From Phycisphaerales bacterium (GTDB taxonomy: Bacteria > Planctomycetota > Phycisphaerae > Phycisphaerales > UBA1924), in the NCBI GenBank assembly GCA_007124345.1, contig SLFH01000313.1, positions 1-11,068 on the forward strand: a stretch of DNA of 11,068 nucleotides. The letters run 5' to 3'. Below the pieces are notes generated by a model. The model was not told where the DNA came from, searched no databases, and was given only the letters and a program-made list of their open reading frames with translations. Shown here one piece after another: positions 5,235 through 11,068 of this stretch. Numbering within the stretch: the first letter of the stretch is position 1; every line of letters begins with the position of its first letter. Both the position numbers and the translations under genes were made by a program.

Positions 5235-6400
5235 GACCAGGGCCGAAGCTTGCGCGTCTCGCCCGACTCGATCAGCGCCAGCATCTCCTGCTCCATGCGA
5301 TCATCGAAGCGGGCTTCGTTGAACCGCTCGGCGTTCTGGCGGCACGCCTCGCCCGGCGCCGGGCATCTCGCCGCGGCCTGCGCGATCGACTCGGCGTTCG
5401 GTTCATCGAAGAACGCGCCGGTCTCGCCCTCGATCACGGTGTCGAGCGCGCCGCCGGCCCGCCTGGCGACCACCGGCGTCCCGCACGCCTGCGCCTCAAC
5501 GGGGATGATCCCGAAGTCCTCGATCTGCGGGAAGATCAGCAGGCGGGCGCTGCGGTACAGACGCCGCAGCTCTTCGTCATCGACGCGCCCTCGCCACTCG
5601 ACACGATCGGAAGCGTCGAGCGATGCTCGCAGTGACGCGGCCTCGCTCCCATCCCCCACCACGACCAGCCTCGCCCCGGCCCGCTTTGCACCCACGATCG
5701 CCAGGTCAAGCCGCTTGTAAGGCTCGATCGCGCCCACAAAGAGCCAGAAATCCTCGCGCTCCACGCCGGAGTCCGGCGTGAAGTGGTCCGTCCGCGCCGG
5801 CGGGTGCAAGACCTCCGCCTCGCGCTGGTACACGCGCTCGATCTCCGAGGCGATGTGCGTGCTGTTGGCGAGAAACTTCGTCACACGCGACGCCGTCCGC
5901 CGGTCCCACCGCCGCAAGGCGGGCCCGGCGAGCCCGAGCCCGGCGCGACGGAGCACCGAGCCCTCGGCGTACTCGGCCCCCTGCGACCAGAGATAACGCG
6001 CCGGTGAGTGGCAGTAGCACAGATGCGCCACACCCGGCGGCGCACGCAGCGCCTTGATCGCGGCAGAGTGCGTCGAGACTAACAGATCGATCGGCGCCTC
6101 GCGCAGGTGGTGATGACGCACCGCGGCGCTGAGCGACCGGACCATCATCGGGTAGACGGGCAGCAGCCACCGCCTCGCCCGGTTCACTCTCTGGCTCGTT
6201 CCCAGGGGTGCGACGATCTTGCGACGGCCGTCGATCGCGTCAGAGAGCGGGCGCCCGTCGTCGAACATCGTGTAGATCGCAGTGACCTCCCCCACGCGCG
6301 ACGCGACGCGGCAGACCCGGTCGAGCACCCGCTCGCCCCCTCGCATCCCCACGAGCCAGTCGTGGGCGATCGCGATCCGCGGGTGTCCGCCGCTGGGCAC
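5231..6400 (-). CDS. GT4-family glycosyltransferase (WbaZ-like)
   Basis: 389 residues from GTG 6400. A cytosolic GT-B enzyme likely to add a sugar, often mannose in this subgroup, to a growing surface polysaccharide or lipid-linked glycan. N-terminal domain: IAIAHDWLVGMRGGERVL (residues 9-26), a classic start for this subgroup with the GGER nucleotide-side loop; LVSTHSAAIKA (107-117); CYCHSPARYLW (128-138). Donor domain: FVGAIEPYKRLDLAI (221-235), LVVVGDGSE (245-253), and PQIEDFGIIPVEAQACGTPVV (291-311), in which E294 and E302 form the E-x7-E motif. A longer start at GTG 6439 (13 more residues) is possible, but those codons have unusual A/T third bases and GGATG lies close before 6400. Any start further upstream would overlap the amidohydrolase. 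It is divergent from the amidohydrolase, about 57 bp between starts. Confidence 0.9.
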   Translation of the reverse strand: MPSGGHPRIAIAHDWLVGMRGGERVLDRVCRVASRVGEVTAIYTMFDDGRPLSDAIDGRRKIVAPLGTSQRVNRARRWLLPVYPMMVRSLSAAVRHHHLREAPIDLLVSTHSAAIKALRAPPGVAHLCYCHSPARYLWSQGAEYAEGSVLRRAGLGLAGPALRRWDRRTASRVTKFLANSTHIASEIERVYQREAEVLHPPARTDHFTPDSGVEREDFWLFVGAIEPYKRLDLAIVGAKRAGARLVVVGDGSEAASLRASLDASDRVEWRGRVDDEELRRLYRSARLLIFPQIEDFGIIPVEAQACGTPVVARRAGGALDTVIEGETGAFFDEPNAESIAQAAARCPAPGEACRQNAERFNEARFDDRMEQEMLALIESGETRKLRPWS

Positions 6401-6445
6401 GATCTCATCCGGAATACTCCCGCCGCTCTGGTCGCTCACGGTGGC

Positions 6446-6450
6446 AAGGA
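6446..6450 (+). promoter_or_regulatory. Ribosome binding site of the amidohydrolase gene
   Basis: AAGGA, 7 nt before ATG 6458. It decides the start of the amidohydrolase, whose frame is open upstream to 6107 across the divergent glycosyltransferase. Confidence 0.7.
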
Positions 6451-6457
6451 TAGAGCG

Positions 6458-7597
6458 ATGCCAGAAACAGACGCACCCCCGCCCCGCCCGTGGCCCGCAA
6501 ACCGCCTCGGGCTGGACTATCGAGCCGAAGCCTCGAGGCTCGGTCCGCCCCCCAAACCCATCATCGATGTCCACACGCACATCAACGGCGAGCGGGCCGC
6601 GAGCGTCTACGCCGAAGTCTGCGACCACTTCGGCGTCGCGCTCACCTACTCGCAGTCGCAACGCGAGCAGGCCCTGGGCGTCTCCCGTGTTCTGGGCGAT
6701 CGCGTCCGGTTCATCGCTATCCCCGACTACATGGCCGAGGACCGGGGCCGCGCGTTCAGGGATGGGTTTCTCGACAACATCCGCTGGTTCCACGGGGAGC
6801 TGGGGGCGAGGGTGGTCAAGTTTTGGCACGCGCCGCGCTGGTACGACCTCGTCGACCCCGACCGCGACGCGGACCTCTTCGCCTACGACAGCGAGTGGCG
6901 ACGGAAGGCCCTCGACCTCGCCCACGAGCTGGGCATGATGGTGATGACCCACATCGCCGACCCGGACACTTGGTTCCAGATCCGCTACTCCGACGCGGCC
7001 AAGTACGGGCTGAAGGCCGCGCAGTACGACCCGTTCAAGAGGATGCTGAAGGTCTACCCCGAAACGCCCTGGATCGCGGCCCACATGGGGGGCTGGCCCG
7101 AAAACCTCGACTTTCTCGACGAACTCCTCGGCGAACACCCCAACCTGCACTTGGACACCAGCGCGACCAAGTGGATGGTGCGCGAGCTCTCACGCCACGA
7201 CGCCGACCGCTTCGCCTCGTTCATGAAGCGATGGCGCGGACGCATTCTCTTCGGCTCAGACATCGTGACGCTCGACGACCACCTCGAAAAGAGCGACGAG
7301 GAAAACAAGAGGTTCGGCGCGCAGCAGGCCGCGACCGAGTCCGAAGCCTTCGACCTCTACGCCAGCCGCTACTGGGCCCTGCGCGCGATGTTCGAGACCG
7401 ATTACGAGGGCGAGTCACCGATCGCCGACCCCGACCTGCACATGGTCGACCCCGAGGGCCACACGCCGATGGACGCCCCGAAACTCGTCGGGCGCTCGCT
7501 GGACAAAGAGTTGTTGAAAACGCTCTACCACGACGCCTGCCGCGATGTGGTAATCAGATGGGAAGCGAAGCAAGGGCTCCCCAAGCCAATTCTCTAA
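6458..7597 (+). CDS. Amidohydrolase family TIM-barrel metal-dependent hydrolase
   Basis: 379 residues of the amidohydrolase-2 type, cytosolic and metal-dependent, with hydrolases and decarboxylases (the ACMSD group) as relatives. Metal-site motifs are in order: DVHTH (residues 37-41, two His ligands on strand 1), VKFWHAP with K121, MTHIADPD with H165, WIAAHMGG with H209, and LFGSD with D268, the conserved strand-8 aspartate. The segment MLKVYPETPWIAAHMGGWPENL is characteristic of the family. A C-terminal extension of about 100 residues after the barrel contains aromatic and acidic stretches (FDLYASRYWALRAMFETDYEG) and ends GLPKPIL. The start is set by AAGGA 7 nt upstream. No neighbour tells the substrate: the adjacent glycosyltransferase is divergent, and the EEP gene converges 19 bp beyond the stop without an obvious terminator hairpin. 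Family firm, reaction unknown. Confidence 0.88.
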   Translation: MPETDAPPPRPWPANRLGLDYRAEASRLGPPPKPIIDVHTHINGERAASVYAEVCDHFGVALTYSQSQREQALGVSRVLGDRVRFIAIPDYMAEDRGRAFRDGFLDNIRWFHGELGARVVKFWHAPRWYDLVDPDRDADLFAYDSEWRRKALDLAHELGMMVMTHIADPDTWFQIRYSDAAKYGLKAAQYDPFKRMLKVYPETPWIAAHMGGWPENLDFLDELLGEHPNLHLDTSATKWMVRELSRHDADRFASFMKRWRGRILFGSDIVTLDDHLEKSDEENKRFGAQQAATESEAFDLYASRYWALRAMFETDYEGESPIADPDLHMVDPEGHTPMDAPKLVGRSLDKELLKTLYHDACRDVVIRWEAKQGLPKPIL

Positions 7598-7616
7598 TTC
7601 TCCCCGTCTCTCTCCC

Positions 7617-8738
7617 TCAATCCCTCCACCGAATCTCCGCGATCAAACCGAGATGGTCCGACCCGAAATCCCCCGTCCGCTCGATGAAAGTGCAGACGAG
7701 TTCTTCGCTCACGAGCACATGATCGATCCGCAGACCGACGAAGTCCCGCATCGGGAAATCGGTTCGCCATGTGACGCCCCGCCCGCGACCGGCCATCGAC
7801 CACGCGTTGCGCAGGCCCGCACGCCGGAAGGCAGCCAACCGAGGGCCCCGCGGCGTTGTGTTGAAATCGCCCATCATGATGATCGGGTTCGGGTCCAGCT
7901 CGATCGATCGCAGCAGCTCGCGCGTCAACGGGCGGGCGATCCGAGCCTGCTGCGTGTACAGCACATCGTGCGGCAGGTGCACCGAATACACCGAAACCAG
8001 CCGCCCGTCGAACTCGATCACGCCGCGCACCACCCGCCCGTCATCGTCGCCGACGCCCATCGGGACAGGGGCGGGCGCCTCGACGAATGGCGTGTGGTGA
8101 TAAAGGCGGACGCCGTAGCGGGGGGCGTTGGACCGGTGGCGGAGTGACGGGCCCTTGTGCGGCCAGCGGCCTGAGAGCCTCGCCGGCCCCTCACGGTTCC
8201 AGTGCCCGCTGTGCTCCTGGAGCGCCAGCAGATCCGGCTCGGCGTCGTGCATGATGCCCGGGAGTGTCGCCCAGTCTGGGTTGCGTGTGTGCAGGTTGGC
8301 GACGCCGACGCGGAGGGTCGGCCCGTCGGCGCTCGGCGCGGGCCAGGGCACAAAGTGCCACAGCGTGGGCGCGAGCAGCCAGAGCACAAGCAGCGCCGAC
8401 GCGACGGCCTGGAGCCGGAAGCGGAACGCCGCGAGCACCACCGCCAGCGCAAGCGTCATCAGCCCGAGGTGCCAATCGGCCGAGCGGATGAGGATCAGCC
8501 CGCGCTCAACGAGATCCGTCGGGCCGGAACGGTCCTCGAAGCGGAAGGGCCAGAACCAGGCGGCTGCGACGCCAGCCGCAGCGCCGAGGACAATCGCCCA
8601 CGCCAACCACCCGGCGAGCCGCCGGATCGGCCCGGGCCTGCGGCCTCGGGGCCGACGATCGCGGTCGTCACCGCGCGCCCCGTTGTCGGGGCGCGGGCGA
8701 CTTGCCGCTGGTGGTTGGTCCGGCGATGCTCCGCTCAC
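7617..8738 (-). CDS. Membrane-anchored endonuclease/exonuclease/phosphatase (EEP) protein
   Basis: 373 residues. A polar Arg/Pro/Asp-rich N-terminus (1-40) precedes three likely membrane helices (about 42-63, 89-107 and 111-132). An EEP catalytic domain of the DNase I/exonuclease III/sphingomyelinase superfamily follows. Motifs: VGVANLH with N148; LLALQEH with E175, the metal-binding Glu; VYSVHLPH with H254; GDFNTTP with D291 and N293; RIDHVLVS with D339; GSDHLGL with D361 and H362. All catalytic positions are present. The substrate may be DNA, a phospholipid or another phosphodiester; with an N-terminal three-helix anchor the domain probably faces the periplasm, where YafD-like proteins are also placed, but topology is inferred. 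The GTG start at 8738 is 6 nt after the lexA stop and lies at a hairpin, so it is probably co-transcribed with lexA. A later start would lose the N-terminal tail but not the helices. Confidence 0.88.
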   Translation of the reverse strand: MSGASPDQPPAASRPRPDNGARGDDRDRRPRGRRPGPIRRLAGWLAWAIVLGAAAGVAAAWFWPFRFEDRSGPTDLVERGLILIRSADWHLGLMTLALAVVLAAFRFRLQAVASALLVLWLLAPTLWHFVPWPAPSADGPTLRVGVANLHTRNPDWATLPGIMHDAEPDLLALQEHSGHWNREGPARLSGRWPHKGPSLRHRSNAPRYGVRLYHHTPFVEAPAPVPMGVGDDDGRVVRGVIEFDGRLVSVYSVHLPHDVLYTQQARIARPLTRELLRSIELDPNPIIMMGDFNTTPRGPRLAAFRRAGLRNAWSMAGRGRGVTWRTDFPMRDFVGLRIDHVLVSEELVCTFIERTGDFGSDHLGLIAEIRWRD

Positions 8739-8746
8739 GGAGCATC
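8725..8746 (-). repeat. Hairpin spanning the lexA stop and the EEP start codon
   Basis: Perfect 9-bp arms GATGCTCCG (8725-8733) and CGGAGCATC (8738-8746) with a 4-nt loop. On the minus strand the arms include part of the lexA TGA (8747-8745), and the EEP GTG (8738-8736) sits at the stem-loop junction. In mRNA it could hide the EEP start until ribosomes finishing lexA open it, or act as a weak terminator; no T tract follows. Confidence 0.55.
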
Positions 8747-9359
8747 AGTATCGGCGGACAACACCCTTGACGATGCCCTGGATCTGGCAGAACTTGACCC
8801 GGATGGGCTCGAAGTCGGGGTTGGCCGGCTGCAGGCGGATGTGGTCCGCCTCCTTGAAGAAGGTCTTGAGGGTCGTCGAGCCGTCGGGGAGCAGAGCCAC
8901 GACGCGGTCGCCGTTGTCGGCCACCTGGGTGCGCTCGATCAGGACATAGTCGCCGTCGAGGATGCCCTCGTCGCGCATCGACTCGCCCTCGACACGCAGC
9001 GCGAAGGTCGAGTGCGCTTTCTCGGGCGTCGCGCCGAGCAGGTCGCCCAGGTCGATCTCGTCGGTGTCCTCGACCTTCTCGATCGGGTTGCCCGCGGCGA
9101 TGCGGCCGACCAGCGGGAAGCGGAGCGGACGGCTCTCGTCGGGCACCGACATCCCGTCAGCGATCGACAAAGAGCGCGCCTTGTTGGGCTCGCGGACGAG
9201 CGCGCCTTTTTTGATCAGCGCCTCGACATGCTCGAACACGGTGACCTTGCTCACACCGATCTCGTCGGCGAGCTCCTGCATGGTCGGGGAATAACCATGC
9301 CGAACCCGCCAGTCCCGGATGAGCTTCAGGATCCGCAGCTGTTTGGGCGTCAGATTCAT
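8745..9359 (-). CDS. lexA: LexA repressor (SOS regulator)
   Basis: 204 residues. Represses DNA-damage genes and cleaves itself when RecA filaments form. Residues 1-65 are the LexA winged helix-turn-helix (LTPKQLRILKLIRDW, then GYSPTMQELADEIGVSKVTVFEHVEALIKKGAL). The cleavage site is A89-G90 within GRIAAGNPI. The S24 peptidase-like domain has the catalytic serine S127 in VEGESMRDEGILDGDYVLIE and the catalytic lysine K165 in STTLKTFFKE, spaced about as in E. coli LexA. ATG 9359 is supported by AAGGA 7 nt upstream; the frame is open to 9473, but that extension shows no domain. The recognition helix (SKVTVFEHV) differs from the E. coli and Bacillus versions, so its operator may differ too. I could not identify an SOS box upstream. 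The EEP gene follows after 6 nt. Confidence 0.95.
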   Translation of the reverse strand: MNLTPKQLRILKLIRDWRVRHGYSPTMQELADEIGVSKVTVFEHVEALIKKGALVREPNKARSLSIADGMSVPDESRPLRFPLVGRIAAGNPIEKVEDTDEIDLGDLLGATPEKAHSTFALRVEGESMRDEGILDGDYVLIERTQVADNGDRVVALLPDGSTTLKTFFKEADHIRLQPANPDFEPIRVKFCQIQGIVKGVVRRY

Positions 9360-9921
9360 GTCTGCGTCCTTCCAGAATGTTTTCAGCCCCCGCCGTGACA
9401 GGGCGACACGCCCGCACGCCAGAGACCACCACCGGACCAACTCGCACCGCGCCACCAGACGCGGAGGATTCACTTCTCCCGCCGGCCGCGAGGCCGACGC
9501 TCGGGACCGAGGCCCGCCCGAATAGAGAGCGGAGCTGCGACCCCTGCGCCTCGATCAGGCCGATCACACACGCGATCGCGCCGACCAAAGACGCCCCGTC
9601 CGATTCCTCTCGTCCCCCGATTCCTCGCCCCCCGACTTCGTCTCGCCCCACACCGCCCGGCATGAACTCGCCGGGTTCGGCCAGCCGCAGGGCCGGCACG
9701 AGGGCGGCCATCCGCCCGAACCATCCGAACACGAGCCCCAGCAGGCCCGCGCCATTCGGCGACCCGCACCCCGCTCCTGCGGGGCGTCCGTCCTCCTCGA
9801 GGGCGTAGGCGTCGAGGAAGTCGCCGCCCGGGCCGAGCATCACCAGAGGCAGCTCCGAGAGCGACATGGATGCCGCCCGATTCACATCCGCCCCGCCGAC
9901 CGTCGTCCGGACCGCCTTCAT
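9157..9921 (-). CDS. Doubtful small gene with hydrophobic segments, overlapping lexA
   Basis: Not recognised. ATG 9921 has AAAGGA with 7 nt spacing, one of the best ribosome sites in the window, and the first 120 or so codons are GC3-rich. They encode two hydrophobic stretches (GAGLLGLVFGWFGRMAALVPAL and, later, GASLVGAIACVIGLI) separated by a Gly-rich part, suggesting a small membrane protein. The frame does not stop before lexA: it overruns the lexA start by 203 bases in another frame and ends at 9157, and that tail has no protein character. Either the C-terminus is frameshifted near 9480 (a stop lies at 9470-9472 in a neighbouring frame), or the frame is a chance opening before lexA. A mirrored plus-strand frame at 9377-9808 shares the same wobble position, so base bias alone does not decide. 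Low confidence. Confidence 0.3.
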   Translation of the reverse strand: MKAVRTTVGGADVNRAASMSLSELPLVMLGPGGDFLDAYALEEDGRPAGAGCGSPNGAGLLGLVFGWFGRMAALVPALRLAEPGEFMPGGVGRDEVGGRGIGGREESDGASLVGAIACVIGLIEAQGSQLRSLFGRASVPSVGLAAGGRSESSASGGAVRVGPVVVSGVRACRPVTAGAENILEGRRHESDAQTAADPEAHPGLAGSAWLFPDHAGARRRDRCEQGHRVRACRGADQKRRARPRAQQGALFVDR

Positions 9922-10340
9922 GGCTCGGTCCTTTCCGAATCGCGGCCCGAGCCCGGCGCTAGTCGCCTCGAGCCCCGTCTGCCGCCGAGCGCCGGATGGG
10001 ATGGGCCTCTGCCCGAGGCGTCCGATCCGGAGAGCCCGTGTTGTCCGGCCCGCGCAGGCGTCCGCCCGTGCCGCCGCTTTCGCTTCGCCCCGGGAACTCC
10101 GCCCGGAACCGCGTGCCCGGCACCGGCCGGGCTGAGGCAAACGCCCCATGGCAAAGACTCGCTACCCCCCACAAATGCAGGGAAGAACAAGCCTTGCGGC
10201 GTGTGATCCACGCCCTGAAAATCGCCCGGCCGACCGCCGCCGGATGGGCACCGATTTGGTCGGGTATGGCGAGCCGCCTTACCCGAGTCGCGCTCTGGCC
10301 GACCGTGGAACATCCGAACGGCCGAGAGCGTGTTTGCCCC

Positions 10341-10369
10341 AAGATAGCCTATCAAGGCTCGTACATCAA
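10341..10369 (-). promoter_or_regulatory. Possible sigma-70-like promoter reading toward lexA
   Basis: TTGATG (10369-10364) and TATCTT (10346-10341) separated by exactly 17 bp on the minus strand, inside the most AT-rich part of the region. A transcript would begin near 10334 and run through the stem-loop region toward the doubtful gene at 9921 and lexA. No experimental support; matches are 4 of 6 for each element. Confidence 0.35.
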
Positions 10370-10405
10370 GGGGTCCATTCGGGATTCTATCAAGGATTCC
10401 CTTGA
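10350..10405 (+). repeat. Three (T/C)ATCAAGG repeats ending in a small hairpin
   Basis: TATCAAGG at 10350-10357, CATCAAGG at 10364-10371 and TATCAAGG at 10388-10395. The last forms a hairpin with the inverted copy CCTTGA (10400-10405) across ATTC. Spacing is 14 and 24 bases. They overlap the possible promoter and may be protein-binding sites; the binder is unknown. Confidence 0.4.
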
Positions 10406-10410
10406 ATGTG

Positions 10411-10431
10411 TCCACAGATCTGTGGATTTTT
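10411..10431 (+). terminator. 16-bp palindrome followed by five T
   Basis: TCCACAGATCTGTGGA (10411-10426) is a perfect palindrome followed by TTTTT. On the plus strand this has the form of a short Rho-independent terminator, although no convincing plus-strand gene ends here. The half sites also resemble DnaA boxes (7 of 9 matches each to TTATCCACA, facing each other), so a binding site is an alternative. Confidence 0.4.
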
Positions 10432-10457
10432 GCGTTCGGGGGTCGATTCCGGACCAA

Positions 10458-10472
10458 CGCCCGCCCCGGGCG
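10458..10472 (-). terminator. Small hairpin after dprA
   Basis: CGCCC/GGGCG arms with a 5-nt loop, beginning 3 bases past the dprA stop on the minus strand. Short and without a T tract, so only a weak terminator candidate. Confidence 0.25.
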
Positions 10473-10474
10473 AG

Positions 10475-11068
10475 TCAAAACCCGGATGCAACCCGCCCAA
10501 AGCGACCGGCAACACGCCGAACCCGACCTCGGATCTCCAGGGCGGTCATCGCGGCCCTGAGCTCGGCGATCCCGAGCCCTGTCGATTGCGCGATCTCGTC
10601 GAGTGTCAAGGGTTCGTCAAGAGCGCCCAGGATCGCCGACGCGATCGGTTCGTCGCCGATCGGCGCTGGCGGCGCCGCGGCGGTCGTCTTCCTTCCACCA
10701 TCCCCCGCGCCGGGCGCAAACAGCGACGCCGGCTGCGTGTACAGCGGCGCGTGGTTTCCTTCGTGCAGGTGCAGCGCGGGGCGTTCAAGCAGTTCGAGCA
10801 CATCCCGAGGCTCGGTGACCAAGTGCGCCCCGCCCGCCTTGAGCAGGCGGTGCGTGCCGGCGCTGGCGGGGCTGTCGACCCGCCCGGGGATCGCCATGAC
10901 CTCGCGCCCGTGCTCCTCCGCCGCGAGGCGCGCGGTGATCAGGGCACCGGACCGCTCGCTCGCCTCGATCACCAGCACGCCCAGGGAGAGCCCGGAGATG
11001 ATGCGGTTCCGCGCCGGGAAGTTCTCGGACGCCGGCTTGGTGCGCAGCGGGAGCTCGCTGACGACCGC
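10475..11068 (-). CDS. dprA: DNA-processing protein DprA, 5' end outside window
   Basis: C-terminal 197 residues of DprA (Smf). DprA binds incoming single-stranded DNA in the cytosol, protects it and loads RecA during natural transformation; it is also conserved in bacteria not known to be competent. The frame is open to the window edge and begins inside the Rossmann-like domain: SELPLRTKPASENFPARNRIISGLS then LGVLVIEASERSGALITARLA, the most conserved stretch of the family, followed by GREVMAIPG and GTHRLLKAGGA. A linker rich in Ala and Pro follows. The last 60 or so residues (PIASAILGALDEPLTLDEIAQSTGLGIAELRAAMTALEIRGRV) match the DprA winged-helix C-terminal domain. It lies upstream of lexA on the same strand but about 1.1 kb away with hairpins between, so joint transcription is doubtful. 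No other competence gene is visible. Confidence 0.95.
   Translation of the reverse strand, partial: AVVSELPLRTKPASENFPARNRIISGLSLGVLVIEASERSGALITARLAAEEHGREVMAIPGRVDSPASAGTHRLLKAGGAHLVTEPRDVLELLERPALHLHEGNHAPLYTQPASLFAPGAGDGGRKTTAAAPPAPIGDEPIASAILGALDEPLTLDEIAQSTGLGIAELRAAMTALEIRGRVRRVAGRFGRVASGF

Larger units (their letters stand above)
9922..10474. other. Unassigned region between lexA side and dprA, with stem-loops
   Basis: No convincing protein on either strand; open frames here have mixed third-base composition unlike their neighbours. The region holds inverted repeats at 10115-10132 (GCCCGGC/GCCGGGC, 4-nt loop), 10198-10214 (GGCGTG/CACGCC) and 10261-10285 (CGGGTA/TACCCG with an inner GGC/GCC). 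It also has an AT-richer patch at about 10340-10435 with repeats, a possible minus-strand promoter and a palindrome. It could be a long 5' leader, a structured RNA gene, or spacer. I looked for RNase P, tmRNA and SRP RNA signatures and did not find them. Confidence 0.5.

Noticed and set aside
6401..7150. Upstream extension of the minus-strand glycosyltransferase to 7150
   Set aside because: It lies antisense to the amidohydrolase; the GT4 domain begins just after GTG 6400.
9377..9808. Plus-strand open frame rich in Pro, Ser and Thr
   Set aside because: Low-complexity composition, no ribosome site, and it shares its wobble position with the minus-strand frame, so its GC3 bias is not independent evidence.
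9922..10340. RNase P RNA, tmRNA or SRP RNA in the 400-base gap
   Set aside because: Size would fit the first two, but the conserved core sequences of none of them are present on either strand.
10325..10345. GGGGCAAACACG on the minus strand as a possible c-di-GMP riboswitch start
   Set aside because: Only the AGGGCAAAC-like stretch agrees; the second conserved block and tetraloop-receptor parts are missing.
10148..10405. 85-codon plus-strand frame ending 5 bases before the palindrome and T5
   Set aside because: The position before a terminator-like hairpin is suggestive, but third-base composition is unlike the neighbours, there is no good ribosome site, and no domain or repeat pattern is seen.

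Overview
The window is GC-rich with strong GC preference at third codon positions. It looks like a chromosomal segment from a planctomycete, probably a Phycisphaerae-type bacterium. The pointers are an isolated mraZ with no division-cluster partners, short GC-rich hairpin repeats of a kind I associate with planctomycete genomes, weak or absent Shine-Dalgarno sequences before many genes, and the LexA/DprA types. This placement is inference; no rRNA or other marker gene is present.

Layout. 1-1241 (+): 3' part of a GT4 glycosyltransferase carrying an in-frame insert built around a hairpin repeat. 1242-1650: a cluster of dispersed hairpin repeats, two composite modules in inverted orientation plus a third element that reaches into the start of the next gene. 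1537-3609 (+): a secreted or periplasmic alpha-helical protein of unknown function. 3610-4039: gene-free but full of perfect inverted repeats, between convergent genes. 4040-4504 (-): mraZ, with four GTG-type boxes about 10 bp apart upstream, a probable autoregulatory operator. 4756-5211 (+): flavin-reductase-like split-barrel protein. 5231-6400 (-): a second GT4 glycosyltransferase. 6458-7597 (+): TIM-barrel amidohydrolase. 7617-8738 (-): membrane-anchored endonuclease/exonuclease/phosphatase (EEP) protein, 6 nt downstream of lexA (8745-9359, -). 9360-10474: a poorly coding stretch with a doubtful small gene, several hairpins, a possible promoter and an AT-richer patch with repeats. 10475-11068 (-): 3' part of dprA.

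The genes do not form one pathway. The two glycosyltransferases suggest surface polysaccharide or glycolipid synthesis. lexA with the EEP protein forms a likely two-gene unit that could be damage-regulated, and dprA upstream on the same strand handles incoming single-stranded DNA. Transcription alternates strand, with very tight convergent ends (19 bp at 5212-5230 and 19 bp at 7598-7616).

I see no CRISPR array, transposase, prophage gene, tRNA or rRNA. The most unusual material is non-coding: the repeat cluster at 1263-1635 and its relative inside the first glycosyltransferase, the hairpin-dense region 3645-4050, the mraZ operator, and the unexplained 9922-10440 region.
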